Origin: JBLHRE01 sp047625765
Lineage (GTDB): Bacteria > Bacteroidota > Bacteroidia > Flavobacteriales > JBLHRE01
NCBI GenBank assembly: GCA_047625765.1
Contig: JBLHRE010000034.1
Location: 1-13,388 of the forward strand
Direction: 5' to 3'
DNA: 13,388 nt
Part shown: positions 1-6,043 of the stretch, piece after piece
Layout of the letters: each line of letters opens with the position of its first letter
Numbering within the stretch: position 1 is the stretch's first letter
The notes under the pieces: generated by a model
What the model was told of the DNA's origin: nothing
The model's database searches: none
Seen by the model: the letters and a program-made list of their open reading frames with translations, nothing else
Position numbers and translations under genes: made by a program

Positions 1-35
1 CAGGAGTTGAAATAGAGCCTTTGATGTTGCAGTAA
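1..35 (+). CDS. possible 3' end of an upstream gene (partial)
   Basis: Reading from base 3, ten sense codons (GVEIEPLMLQ) run to a TAA at 33-35, and a strong terminator begins about 25 bp later. A gene ending just before a terminator is the natural explanation for that terminator. Ten residues are too few to identify a family. The other two plus-strand frames also stop early (TAG at 13-15, TGA at 8-10), so the frame choice rests only on the distance to the terminator. Confidence 0.3.
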   Translation, partial: GVEIEPLMLQ

Positions 36-60
36 GCGTATCAAAAATTAAGAATAGCGA

Positions 61-91
61 AAGGGCTGAATGGAAACATTCAGCCCTTTTT
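61..91 (+). terminator. strong Rho-independent terminator
   Basis: A perfect 12-bp stem (AAGGGCTGAATG at 61-72 pairs with 77-88) closes a GAAA tetraloop (73-76) and is followed by further T residues to 91. The stem begins and ends with A/T pairs, and A lies on the 5' side, so it could also work weakly on the other strand. It probably ends the gene whose last codons lie at 1-35. Confidence 0.85.
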
Positions 92-133
92 ACGTTAACT
101 AATTTGTCAGCTTACCATTTGCAATTCGTCCTA

Positions 134-173
134 AATCACTTACCCCTGTCATCCTGAATTTATTTCAGGATCT
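134..173 (+). repeat. 40-bp direct repeat, copy 1
   Basis: This 40-bp stretch is repeated exactly at 288-327. It holds 14 bp of flank and then the 26-bp left arm of a palindromic element. Inside the arm, 151-158 pairs with 164-171 as an 8-bp hairpin with a TTTAT loop. Weaker similarity continues upstream (GCAATT at 121-126 and again at 281-286). Confidence 0.85.
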
Positions 174-264
174 GGATGCCAATCAAACATAGATTGAGAC
201 TAACAAATTACATTTGGAGACTCCAAATTTCAAAGAATAGATTCCGAAATAAATTCGGAATGAC
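148..264. repeat. palindrome-pair (MITE/REP-like) element 1
   Basis: The two ends are 26-bp inverted repeats of each other (148-173 and 239-264) with four mismatches. Each arm is itself a hairpin with an 8-bp stem and 5-nt loop (151-171 and 241-261). The four differences between the arms form two compensating base-pair changes, so both arms keep a perfect stem. A third hairpin sits between them at 212-228. Nothing in the interval codes for a protein. The layout resembles the small non-coding palindromic repeats found dispersed in many bacterial genomes; that it is mobile or dispersed here is inferred. Confidence 0.6.
212..228. repeat. central hairpin of repeat element 1
   Basis: ATTTGGAG (212-219) is the exact reverse complement of CTCCAAAT (221-228) around a single central A. 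As RNA or cruciform DNA it would form a 7-bp stem with a GAC loop. It gives element 1 three consecutive hairpins. Element 2 has no equivalent. Confidence 0.5.
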
Positions 265-287
265 CTAAGCCTGTGAATGTGCAATTG

Positions 288-327
288 AATCACTTACCCC
301 TGTCATCCTGAATTTATTTCAGGATCT
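288..327 (+). repeat. 40-bp direct repeat, copy 2
   Basis: This is identical to 134-173, with 154 bp between the starts of the copies. The identity ends exactly at the inner edge of the left palindromic arm, and the sequence that follows differs from copy 1. That argues against a simple recent tandem duplication of the whole element. Confidence 0.85.
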
Positions 328-384
328 AAATTGACTAGTTTGGCTGTTATATTCTTAAAGATTCCCAAATTAGTTTGGAATGGC
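302..384. repeat. palindrome-pair element 2, shorter and decayed
   Basis: The left arm (302-327) is identical to that of element 1. The right arm (359-384) matches the right arm of element 1 with five substitutions, and its hairpin is imperfect: CCAAA (365-369) pairs with TTTGG (374-378), and ATT pairs with AAT outside a one-base bulge. The interior is only 31 bp against 65 bp in element 1. It looks like an older or eroded relative. Confidence 0.5.
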
Positions 385-560
385 GGATAGCCTCTGAGGT
401 CTTTTGGAAATTAAATATGATAGTGAAACTAGATTATTTCTCAATTGGAATGAATTATCCACATTTAACCATTTAGCAATCCATAAAATTCTATATTGTT
501 TGTACCTTATAATTAACATCCACAGCCACAGCAATTGTGTTTAAAGAGTAAAAAAAGAAT
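385..560. other. gene-free region upstream of the LOG gene
   Basis: No open reading frame of convincing length or composition lies here on either strand. The region should hold the promoter of the LOG-family gene, but I found no exact TAnnTTTG site. The nearest, around ATTGTTTG at 497-504, misses the TA. The last 20 bases before the start codon are A-rich, as is common for translation starts in this phylum, without a clear Shine-Dalgarno sequence. Confidence 0.4.
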
Positions 561-1280
561 ATGACGAGCGAAGAAAGAAACCAAAAAAAGATAAAAAGAG
601 CTTTAAAGGCGAAAAATTGGAACGAAATTAAAACAGAGGATTCTTGGCAAATTTTTAAGGTAATGGCTGAGTTTGTTGAGGCCTTTGATAAACTGGCTAA
701 GATAGGCCCCTGTGTGTCTATTTTTGGGTCTGCAAGAACAAAGGCAGGCCATCCATATTACGAATTGGCAGATGAAATTGCCTTTAAGCTAACGCAATCA
801 GGTTATGGCGTAATTACGGGTGGAGGTCCTGGGATTATGGAAGCCGGTAACAGAGGTGCAAAAAGGGGTGAAGGAGCCTCTGTAGGCTTAAATATAGATC
901 TGCCTTTCGAGCAAGAACATAACCCATATATTGATACAGATAAGTATATCAATTTTGATTATTTCTTTGTTCGAAAAGTAATGTTTGTAAAGTATGCTCA
1001 GGCTTTTGTTGTTATGCCAGGTGGTATGGGAACCTTAGACGAACTGTTTGAAGCCTTAACCCTAATTCAAACGGAGAAAATCGGGAGATTTCCAATTGTA
1101 TTGGTAGGGACGAGTTTTTGGTCGGGTTTGGTAGATTGGATAAAGGAAGTGATGCTTGAAAAAGAAGGAAATATTAGCGCAGAAGATTTAGATCTATTTA
1201 CAATAGTTGATGAGTCTGATGATGTGATTAAAGTGATTGATGAATTTTACATCGAATATGCTTTCAAACCAAATTTCTAG
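561..1280 (+). CDS. LOG-family (TIGR00730) nucleotide 5'-monophosphate hydrolase
   Basis: This is a cytosolic Rossmann-fold protein of the LOG (LONELY GUY, TIGR00730) family, whose characterised members hydrolyse nucleoside 5'-monophosphates and release free base (cytokinin riboside monophosphate in plants and some bacteria). The 239 residues carry both family signatures: a glycine-rich GGGPGIMEA at 87-95 and the active-site motif PGGMGTLDE at 153-161, with a conserved VRK at 137-139. About 45 charged, helical residues precede the core, a length typical of Bacteroidota members. The ATG at 561 lies in an A-rich context with no clear Shine-Dalgarno site. It appears to be monocistronic: a repeat region lies upstream and a hairpin separates it from the convergent ridA downstream. 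Family assignment is secure; the physiological substrate is unknown, and older labels such as lysine decarboxylase should not be used. Confidence 0.92.
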   Translation: MTSEERNQKKIKRALKAKNWNEIKTEDSWQIFKVMAEFVEAFDKLAKIGPCVSIFGSARTKAGHPYYELADEIAFKLTQSGYGVITGGGPGIMEAGNRGAKRGEGASVGLNIDLPFEQEHNPYIDTDKYINFDYFFVRKVMFVKYAQAFVVMPGGMGTLDELFEALTLIQTEKIGRFPIVLVGTSFWSGLVDWIKEVMLEKEGNISAEDLDLFTIVDESDDVIKVIDEFYIEYAFKPNF

Positions 1281-1283
1281 TAA

Positions 1284-1314
1284 TTTTATATGCGGGGTAT
1301 CTCCGCCTATAAAA
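1284..1314. terminator. hairpin between convergent LOG and ridA genes
   Basis: TTTTATA (1284-1290) pairs with TATAAAA (1308-1314). Inside, after one mismatch, GCGGG (1292-1296) pairs with CTCCGC sequence at 1302-1306, including one G-U pair, around a 5-nt loop. The position midway in the 39-bp gap between two converging genes suggests a shared, bidirectional terminator. A proper T-run after the stem is missing in both directions, so efficiency is uncertain. Confidence 0.5.
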
Positions 1315-1319
1315 TGCCT

Positions 1320-1700
1320 TTAAGCAACTACAATTGCAGAAATTTCGACATTGACATTCTTTGGTAAGCATGCTACTTGCACTGTTTCTCTAGCAGGAGC
1401 AGTGCTAGAATCGAAATATTGTCCATAAATGGCATTAATTGCTGCAAAGTCATTCATATTAGAAATAAAAATACTGCATTTAACAACCTGAGACATATTC
1501 ATTCCAGCAGCTTCAACAACAGCTTTTAAATTTTCCATTACTAAGGTCGTTTCCTCAGAAATTGTACCCAATTTAAGGGTGCTTGTTTTTGGGTCTATAG
1601 CAATTTGACCAGAAGTATATAAAACGTTATTTGCTTTTACTGCCTGAGAATAAGGGCCAATTGGAGCAGGGGCATTGTTGGTCTCGATGATTTGTTTCAT
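1320..1700 (-). CDS. ridA: RidA-family reactive enamine/imine deaminase
   Basis: RidA (YjgF/YER057c/UK114) proteins are small cytosolic trimers that hydrolyse the 2-aminoacrylate-type enamines and imines released by pyridoxal-phosphate enzymes, protecting those enzymes from damage. The 126 residues match the usual length and the family pattern throughout: IGPYSQAV at 14-21 with Tyr17, TSGQI at 29-33, the substrate-carboxylate Arg at 104 inside ARETVQVACLP, Cys111, and Glu119 in NVEISAI, the position of the catalytic Glu in the deaminating subgroup. The ATG at 1698-1700 gives the expected N-terminus. The gene is divergent from the amidotransferase gene, with 34 bp between starts, and converges on the LOG gene. 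A good promoter lies just upstream. Having the Arg and Glu together supports true RidA activity rather than a non-deaminating Rid subgroup. Confidence 0.93.
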   Translation of the reverse strand: MKQIIETNNAPAPIGPYSQAVKANNVLYTSGQIAIDPKTSTLKLGTISEETTLVMENLKAVVEAAGMNMSQVVKCSIFISNMNDFAAINAIYGQYFDSSTAPARETVQVACLPKNVNVEISAIVVA

Positions 1701-1725
1701 TTTTGCTTGATTTTGGAGAAATATA

Positions 1726-1757
1726 CAAATTTACATGGCACTACTTCTTATTGACAA
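1726..1757 (-). promoter_or_regulatory. putative ridA promoter (TTG-N21-TAAATTTG)
   Basis: On the minus strand TAAATTTG (1733 down to 1726) fits the Bacteroidota -7 box TAnnTTTG exactly, and a TTG (1757-1755) lies 21 bp upstream as the -33 box. Transcription would start about 20 nt before the ridA ATG. The -7 box sits immediately before the start codon of the divergent amidotransferase gene, and the -33 box lies inside that gene's coding sequence. Confidence 0.45.
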
Positions 1758-2313
1758 TTACGATTCTTTTACCTATAATTTGGTTCATTTATTAGAACCA
1801 ATGATTGCTGTAGTTGTGCAAAGAAATGATGCGATTGATTTTGATTCGCTAGATCAATTTTCACATATATTATTGTCTCCAGGCCCCGGACTACCAAAAG
1901 AAGCTAATGATCTAAATAAGCTGATAGCATTGTGCTATAGCAAGAAACCTATATTTGGAGTTTGTTTGGGAATGCAAGCCTTGGCTGAGTTTTCTGGAGC
2001 CGAATTGTTCAATCAAGAAAAAGTAAAACATGGCGTTTCTAGGCAAATTGAAGTACTTTCAGATTCTCGCTATTTATTTCAAAATAGTGCGGCAAGACTG
2101 CAGGTAGGACTATACCATTCCTGGGCAGTTAAGGGTAATACTTTAGGGCCTAATTGGAGGATAGCAGCAAGAAGTACAGAAGGGGTAATAATGGCTTTTG
2201 AACATGTTAATTTGCCTATTGCGGGTGTCCAATTTCATCCGGAATCTATTATGACTCCAGAAGGAAAGCAAATTATTTCGAATTGGTTGAACCATTCGAA
2301 TAAGCACATTTAA
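1735..2313 (+). CDS. pabA: glutamine amidotransferase subunit, PabA/TrpG type
   Basis: This is the glutaminase subunit that releases ammonia from glutamine for chorismate amination, giving 4-amino-4-deoxychorismate (folate, with PabB) or anthranilate (tryptophan, with TrpE). The 192 residues form one class I GATase domain: the N-terminal family signature IDNYDSFTYNL at 6-16, the oxyanion region LSPGPG at 47-52, the nucleophile Cys77 in GVCLGMQ, and the His168/Glu170 of the triad in FHPES. The ATG at 1735 puts the signature where homologues have it. No pabB, trpE or other trp gene is near, which favours a stand-alone PabA, perhaps shared between both pathways; the symbol is therefore tentative between pabA and trpG. 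It is divergent from ridA, and its stop codon overlaps that of lptD. A weak promoter candidate (TTG at 1678-1680, CATTTTTG at 1698-1705) lies within ridA. Confidence 0.9.
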   Translation: MALLLIDNYDSFTYNLVHLLEPMIAVVVQRNDAIDFDSLDQFSHILLSPGPGLPKEANDLNKLIALCYSKKPIFGVCLGMQALAEFSGAELFNQEKVKHGVSRQIEVLSDSRYLFQNSAARLQVGLYHSWAVKGNTLGPNWRIAARSTEGVIMAFEHVNLPIAGVQFHPESIMTPEGKQIISNWLNHSNKHI

Positions 2314-4832
2314 AAGTCGAACCAGTTACGTTTACGATCTATTTTAAGATCCTTAAGTACGGGAGATTTTACGCGTAAAGTTAAAGTGTAAGATTGTCTA
2401 AATCCAAAAGGAATCCAGTCAAATGCAAGTTCCCAACAGTGTAGGTCCCTATTGATATTTACACGTGTAAAGCTTAAATCCTTATTCTTGAAATCGTATC
2501 CAGAATTAAAGCCAATTTTCCATTTTGGTGTTAATCGGATATCACCATTAAAATTTAAGGATTGTGTTGTATTTGATTCTAAGCCAGGTTTGTTATAGGC
2601 ATAGGTATAGTATAAATTTAAACTCCAAGGCAAACTAAAATCAACAGAAGACGAACCTGTTAGTGTCTTGGTAACGTTGCTTTTGGATTTATCATTTTTC
2701 TTTTTACCATCACTAATACTCCAATTGACACTAATGCCTGCATCGGTAAACCTTCCTAGTTTTTGGTTAATATCGTATTGCAAGATATTTACTCTAGTAC
2801 CATTACTATCTAAGCTATAAGGGTCTAGTCGTCCGTTTAGTTTAAGCCCTAAATTTTTATACAAACTGGTTCTTGCTGTTAAATTTACTTGTGACCAATT
2901 AAATTGTTCTGCTGCAAAATTATAACTCCCAGAAACGTTTAAACTTTCTATAAGCTTAACTTTTTTTGTTGTAGTGGTGCTGTCTTGTCTCTGTCTCACT
3001 TTTAATTCAAGAATGTTACCAATGTTATAGGTGATATTGCCTTGTTTACCAATGGGGGCGTTTCCGTAAATACCATTTTCAAATAAAGAATATTGGCTAA
3101 CTGTACCTGTAGAATCTGTTTGAACATTATCGTAAAATCCCCATCTATCATCACCAAAGTCTGGTCTATATCTAAATCCAATAGACGGACTAATTACATG
3201 TCTAATGGCCTTTAACCTTTTAAAACGAAAGGATTTCATACCGTAAATCCTAGTGGTTAAATTGGCACCCATACTAAAACTACGATTTGTAGAAAAATCA
3301 TTAATGGTATCAGTAATTACCATTTTTTCGTTCGAGTCCCAATCTTTTTCAATGCGGTTTAGATACCAGTTTTCGGCATAGTTAAAACTAGGAGTAAGAC
3401 TAAGGAACTTTAATACTTTCACAGAACTAGAAGCAGAGGCTCTATGTCGCATACCATTTCTAAACTGATCTAAGGCTTGTGGAGTAAATAATAGGCTGTC
3501 GTAGGTGCTAATTTGATTTAGGACCTCCATGTTATAATTTACCCCTACTTTCTCAAACCACTTCTGTTTTCCTACTCCATTTTTTCGCTTAAATGGATAT
3601 AAACGAGACATGTTTAAGCCCAGTTGTGGCACTTTAAGGGTAATGGTTCCGTCAGATAGTTTTTGGTTGTGATTGGCACTCACATTCATAGTGAAAGGAG
3701 TACCTGGAAAGACTTTAGAATAGGAAATAGATGAAATTAAATCACTTTTAATAATGTCATTACTAACCGTAGAAGTGTTTTTTAGAAACGAACTAGAACC
3801 CGCGTTAACACTGGCCGAAAAGTTGCTGTTTGGCTTAGCTTTAGCATCTTGCCTATGGTTCCAGCGAATAAAAATATCCTTTTTTAACGAGTAATCAGGA
3901 AATTCAGGTTCAGAGGTTTTATTGTAGTTATAACTTAGCTGTAACTGCCCATTGCGCTTATAGCGTGTATTGTATCTAGTAATACTAGACAATCCCCAAC
4001 TACCACGCGAAAAGACCTCACCAATCAAACGTAAATCCACTCTGTCGCTAATGGCAAAGTAATAACCTCCTTCTCTTAAAAAGTAACCTTTAGAGTTAGA
4101 GCTTCCCGGAGCTGGCAAAATAACGCCAGATTTTTGTTTGGAGTTCGTAGGGAAATAACCAAATGGAACGATTAAAGGAGTAGGAATATCTTGTAATACC
4201 AAAAAAGCTGGGCCAGTAATAATTTTATCGCCTGGTACTATTTTTAATTTACTAGAACCAATGTAGAAATGTGGGTGTTCTAGATCGCAAGTAGTAAATG
4301 CACCATTTTCTATATAGAAAGTACTGTCATTTGCTTTCTTAACCGTCTCGCCATGCACATATCCACCACCTTCTTCGGTAATAACTGTGGATATTTTACC
4401 TTTCTTACTATCGAAGTTGTAACTTATAGTTTCTGAGTTGTAGGTTTTACCACCTTCTTCAAATATGGGTTTACCAACAATAGTACCAGTGCTGTCGGGT
4501 AATCCAGAAGCAAACAACTGCTTGTTACTCATATCAATGGTAATATAGTCTGCAGAAAGTTTTATACCATCATAATCTATTTTTGCATCACCATATAAGT
4601 AGACCTTTTGATCTATTAAATTGGTAATCATAGAATCTTTGGCAGAGTAATTAACATTTTCAGAGAGAAAACTCTCAGAAGTTTTGCCAGAATTACCAGT
4701 AATAGGTTTTGCTGTGTCCTGATAGACAAGGGAATCTGATACACTTGGAATAGTTTGTGCAAAGCATTTAGCCTGCTGAAATAATACACAGTAGCTTGTC
4801 AATAAAAGGCCGTAAAGTAGCTTTGTTGGCAA
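2310..4832 (-). CDS. lptD: LptD-like outer membrane LPS assembly protein
   Basis: LptD is the outer membrane beta-barrel that inserts lipopolysaccharide into the outer leaflet, receiving it from the periplasmic Lpt bridge. The 840 residues show a signal peptide (hydrophobic 5-18, likely cut after about residue 25), a linker, an OstA/LptA-like beta-jellyroll domain at roughly 60-200, then a long barrel with alternating polar and aromatic strands ending in a C-terminal Phe. Motifs typical of Bacteroidota homologues are TTCDLEHPHFYI (180-191), IPTPLIVPFGYFP (216-228) and SGVILPAPGSS (235-245). The mature protein has only two cysteines, Cys182 in the N-terminal domain and Cys799 near the barrel end. 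The start is TTG at 4832: no ATG or GTG lies between it and an in-frame TAG upstream, and AGGA lies 8 nt before it. It is divergent from the amidase gene. Family is clear; full equivalence to E. coli LptD is inferred. Confidence 0.88.
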   Translation of the reverse strand: MPTKLLYGLLLTSYCVLFQQAKCFAQTIPSVSDSLVYQDTAKPITGNSGKTSESFLSENVNYSAKDSMITNLIDQKVYLYGDAKIDYDGIKLSADYITIDMSNKQLFASGLPDSTGTIVGKPIFEEGGKTYNSETISYNFDSKKGKISTVITEEGGGYVHGETVKKANDSTFYIENGAFTTCDLEHPHFYIGSSKLKIVPGDKIITGPAFLVLQDIPTPLIVPFGYFPTNSKQKSGVILPAPGSSNSKGYFLREGGYYFAISDRVDLRLIGEVFSRGSWGLSSITRYNTRYKRNGQLQLSYNYNKTSEPEFPDYSLKKDIFIRWNHRQDAKAKPNSNFSASVNAGSSSFLKNTSTVSNDIIKSDLISSISYSKVFPGTPFTMNVSANHNQKLSDGTITLKVPQLGLNMSRLYPFKRKNGVGKQKWFEKVGVNYNMEVLNQISTYDSLLFTPQALDQFRNGMRHRASASSSVKVLKFLSLTPSFNYAENWYLNRIEKDWDSNEKMVITDTINDFSTNRSFSMGANLTTRIYGMKSFRFKRLKAIRHVISPSIGFRYRPDFGDDRWGFYDNVQTDSTGTVSQYSLFENGIYGNAPIGKQGNITYNIGNILELKVRQRQDSTTTTKKVKLIESLNVSGSYNFAAEQFNWSQVNLTARTSLYKNLGLKLNGRLDPYSLDSNGTRVNILQYDINQKLGRFTDAGISVNWSISDGKKKNDKSKSNVTKTLTGSSSVDFSLPWSLNLYYTYAYNKPGLESNTTQSLNFNGDIRLTPKWKIGFNSGYDFKNKDLSFTRVNINRDLHCWELAFDWIPFGFRQSYTLTLRVKSPVLKDLKIDRKRNWFDF

Positions 4833-4851
4833 TGGGTATTTCCTATTTTTG
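4823..4851 (+). promoter_or_regulatory. putative amidase promoter (TTG-N18-TATTTTTG)
   Basis: TATTTTTG at 4844-4851 matches the Bacteroidota -7 box TAnnTTTG exactly, with TTTG ending at 4825 as the -33 box and an 18-bp spacer. The expected start of transcription is near 4858, about 40 nt before the GTG of the amidase gene. The -33 box lies within the first codons of the divergent lptD gene. Confidence 0.55.
4841..4844 (-). promoter_or_regulatory. ribosome binding site deciding the TTG start of lptD
   Basis: AGGA on the minus strand lies 8 nt upstream of the TTG at 4832, ideal Shine-Dalgarno spacing. Shine-Dalgarno sites are otherwise rare in this window, so its presence before a weak start codon supports this start. 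The resulting N-terminus forms a normal signal peptide. Confidence 0.55.
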
Positions 4852-4872
4852 TAAAAGTGGATTGTAAGTCCG

Positions 4873-4880
4873 CAAAACTA
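4873..4880 (-). promoter_or_regulatory. putative lptD -7 box (TAGTTTTG)
   Basis: On the minus strand TAGTTTTG fits TAnnTTTG exactly and would start transcription near 4867, about 35 nt before the lptD TTG. No TTG stands at the usual 17-23 bp upstream; the closest, at 4896-4894, is only 13 bp away. The -33 part is therefore weak, or the promoter depends on an activator. Confidence 0.4.
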
Positions 4881-4896
4881 ATTAAAAGCATTCCAA

Positions 4897-6003
4897 GTGA
4901 AACGTTTTCTGGCGCTATTTCTTTTATCCATTATTGTTCCATTATTCGGCTTTGTAGGTTCGGATGATGATGTGAATGCTGTTCGCAAAATTATTATTGA
5001 TGCGGGACATGGCGGAAGAGACCCAGGTAACTTAGGTACAGGCCGTTATAAATCTAAGGAAAAACATATTACATTAAAGGTTGCACGTCTTTTGGGTAAA
5101 TATATCGAGGAAAATTTAAACGATGTAGAAATAATTTACACCAGAGAAGGAGATACTTATCCCAAATTATATGAAAGAACTGCTTTGGCAAATTCTGAAA
5201 AAGCCGACTTATTTATCTCTATTCATTGTGATGCATTTACGAAATCTAGTGTAAAAGGGAGTAGTTCTTTTGTTAGAGGTACGACTATTAGCGATAAAAA
5301 CAGAAGAGTTGTAGAAAAGGAAAATTCTGTCATATTGCTTGAAGAAAATTTTGAGATGAATTATAAGGGCTTCAATCCGAATGATCCTTCAAGTTATATC
5401 ATGCTGTCACTATATCAAGATGCTTTTTTAAACAATAGTTTGCTCTTTGCGGAAATGGTACAAGGTGAATTTAGAACCAGAGTGAACAGGACCGACAGAG
5501 GGGTAAAGCAAGAGCCATTTTTGGTGATTAGTAGTGTAACCATGCCAAGTGTATTAATAGAATTGGGTTTTCTTACCAATCCAGATGAAGAAGACTTTTT
5601 GAATTCGAAACAAGGCCAAGACTATATGGCATCGGCTATTTTTAGAGCGTTTAGGGGGTATAAAGAATTGATTGAAAAGGATACACATAACTTTGCAGAA
5701 AAGAAACAAACGTCTAAAATTGCTCCAGAAATGGGTCAAGATGTATTGTTTAAGGTTCAGGTTATTAGTAGCAGTGAGAAGTTAAACATCCAAGGAGCCT
5801 TGTTTCGAAGCATGGAGAATGTATCTTATTACGAAGACAAAGGGGTGTACAAATACACCATTGGGTCATCGGAAGATTTTAAGGCAATAAAAGCCTTACA
5901 GGAAGAATTAAAATCAGGGAAGTTTAAAGATGCCTTTGTAGTTGCATTTCAAGGTAACGAGCGTATTCCCATAACTAAAGCTATGAGCTTAGTTCATAAA
6001 TAA
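4897..6003 (+). CDS. N-acetylmuramoyl-L-alanine amidase (Amidase_3) with C-terminal SPOR-like domain
   Basis: This exported zinc hydrolase cuts the bond between N-acetylmuramic acid and L-alanine in peptidoglycan, as in daughter-cell separation and wall turnover. The 368 residues comprise a signal peptide (MKRFLALFLLSIIVPLFGF), the Amidase_3 domain at about 30-255 and a C-terminal domain at about 283-352. Zinc ligands and catalytic residues are visible: His38 in DAGHGGRDPG, Glu55, His110 in SIHCDAF, and the catalytic Glu222 in VLIELGFLTN. The C-terminal part (FKVQVISSSEK, then VYKYTIGSSEDFKA) has the pattern of a SPOR fold, which in known proteins binds glycan strands stripped of stem peptides; that call is weaker. 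The start is GTG at 4897, without a Shine-Dalgarno site. It is divergent from lptD and followed by mlaD after 40 bp, so the two envelope genes are probably co-transcribed. Confidence 0.93.
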   Translation: MKRFLALFLLSIIVPLFGFVGSDDDVNAVRKIIIDAGHGGRDPGNLGTGRYKSKEKHITLKVARLLGKYIEENLNDVEIIYTREGDTYPKLYERTALANSEKADLFISIHCDAFTKSSVKGSSSFVRGTTISDKNRRVVEKENSVILLEENFEMNYKGFNPNDPSSYIMLSLYQDAFLNNSLLFAEMVQGEFRTRVNRTDRGVKQEPFLVISSVTMPSVLIELGFLTNPDEEDFLNSKQGQDYMASAIFRAFRGYKELIEKDTHNFAEKKQTSKIAPEMGQDVLFKVQVISSSEKLNIQGALFRSMENVSYYEDKGVYKYTIGSSEDFKAIKALQEELKSGKFKDAFVVAFQGNERIPITKAMSLVHK

Positions 6004-6043
6004 TCCTTATTATAGCATTTGTAAATCTTAACAATTCAGAGGT

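Noticed and set aside
134..327. CRISPR-like direct repeats
   Set aside because: Only two copies exist, 114 bp apart, each carrying half of a larger inverted-repeat element; there are no regular spacers and no cas genes.
6013..6021. Promoter for mlaD (TAGCATTTG)
   Set aside because: There are three bases instead of two between TA and TTTG, and no TTG at the right distance upstream. Co-transcription with the amidase gene explains the 40-bp gap.
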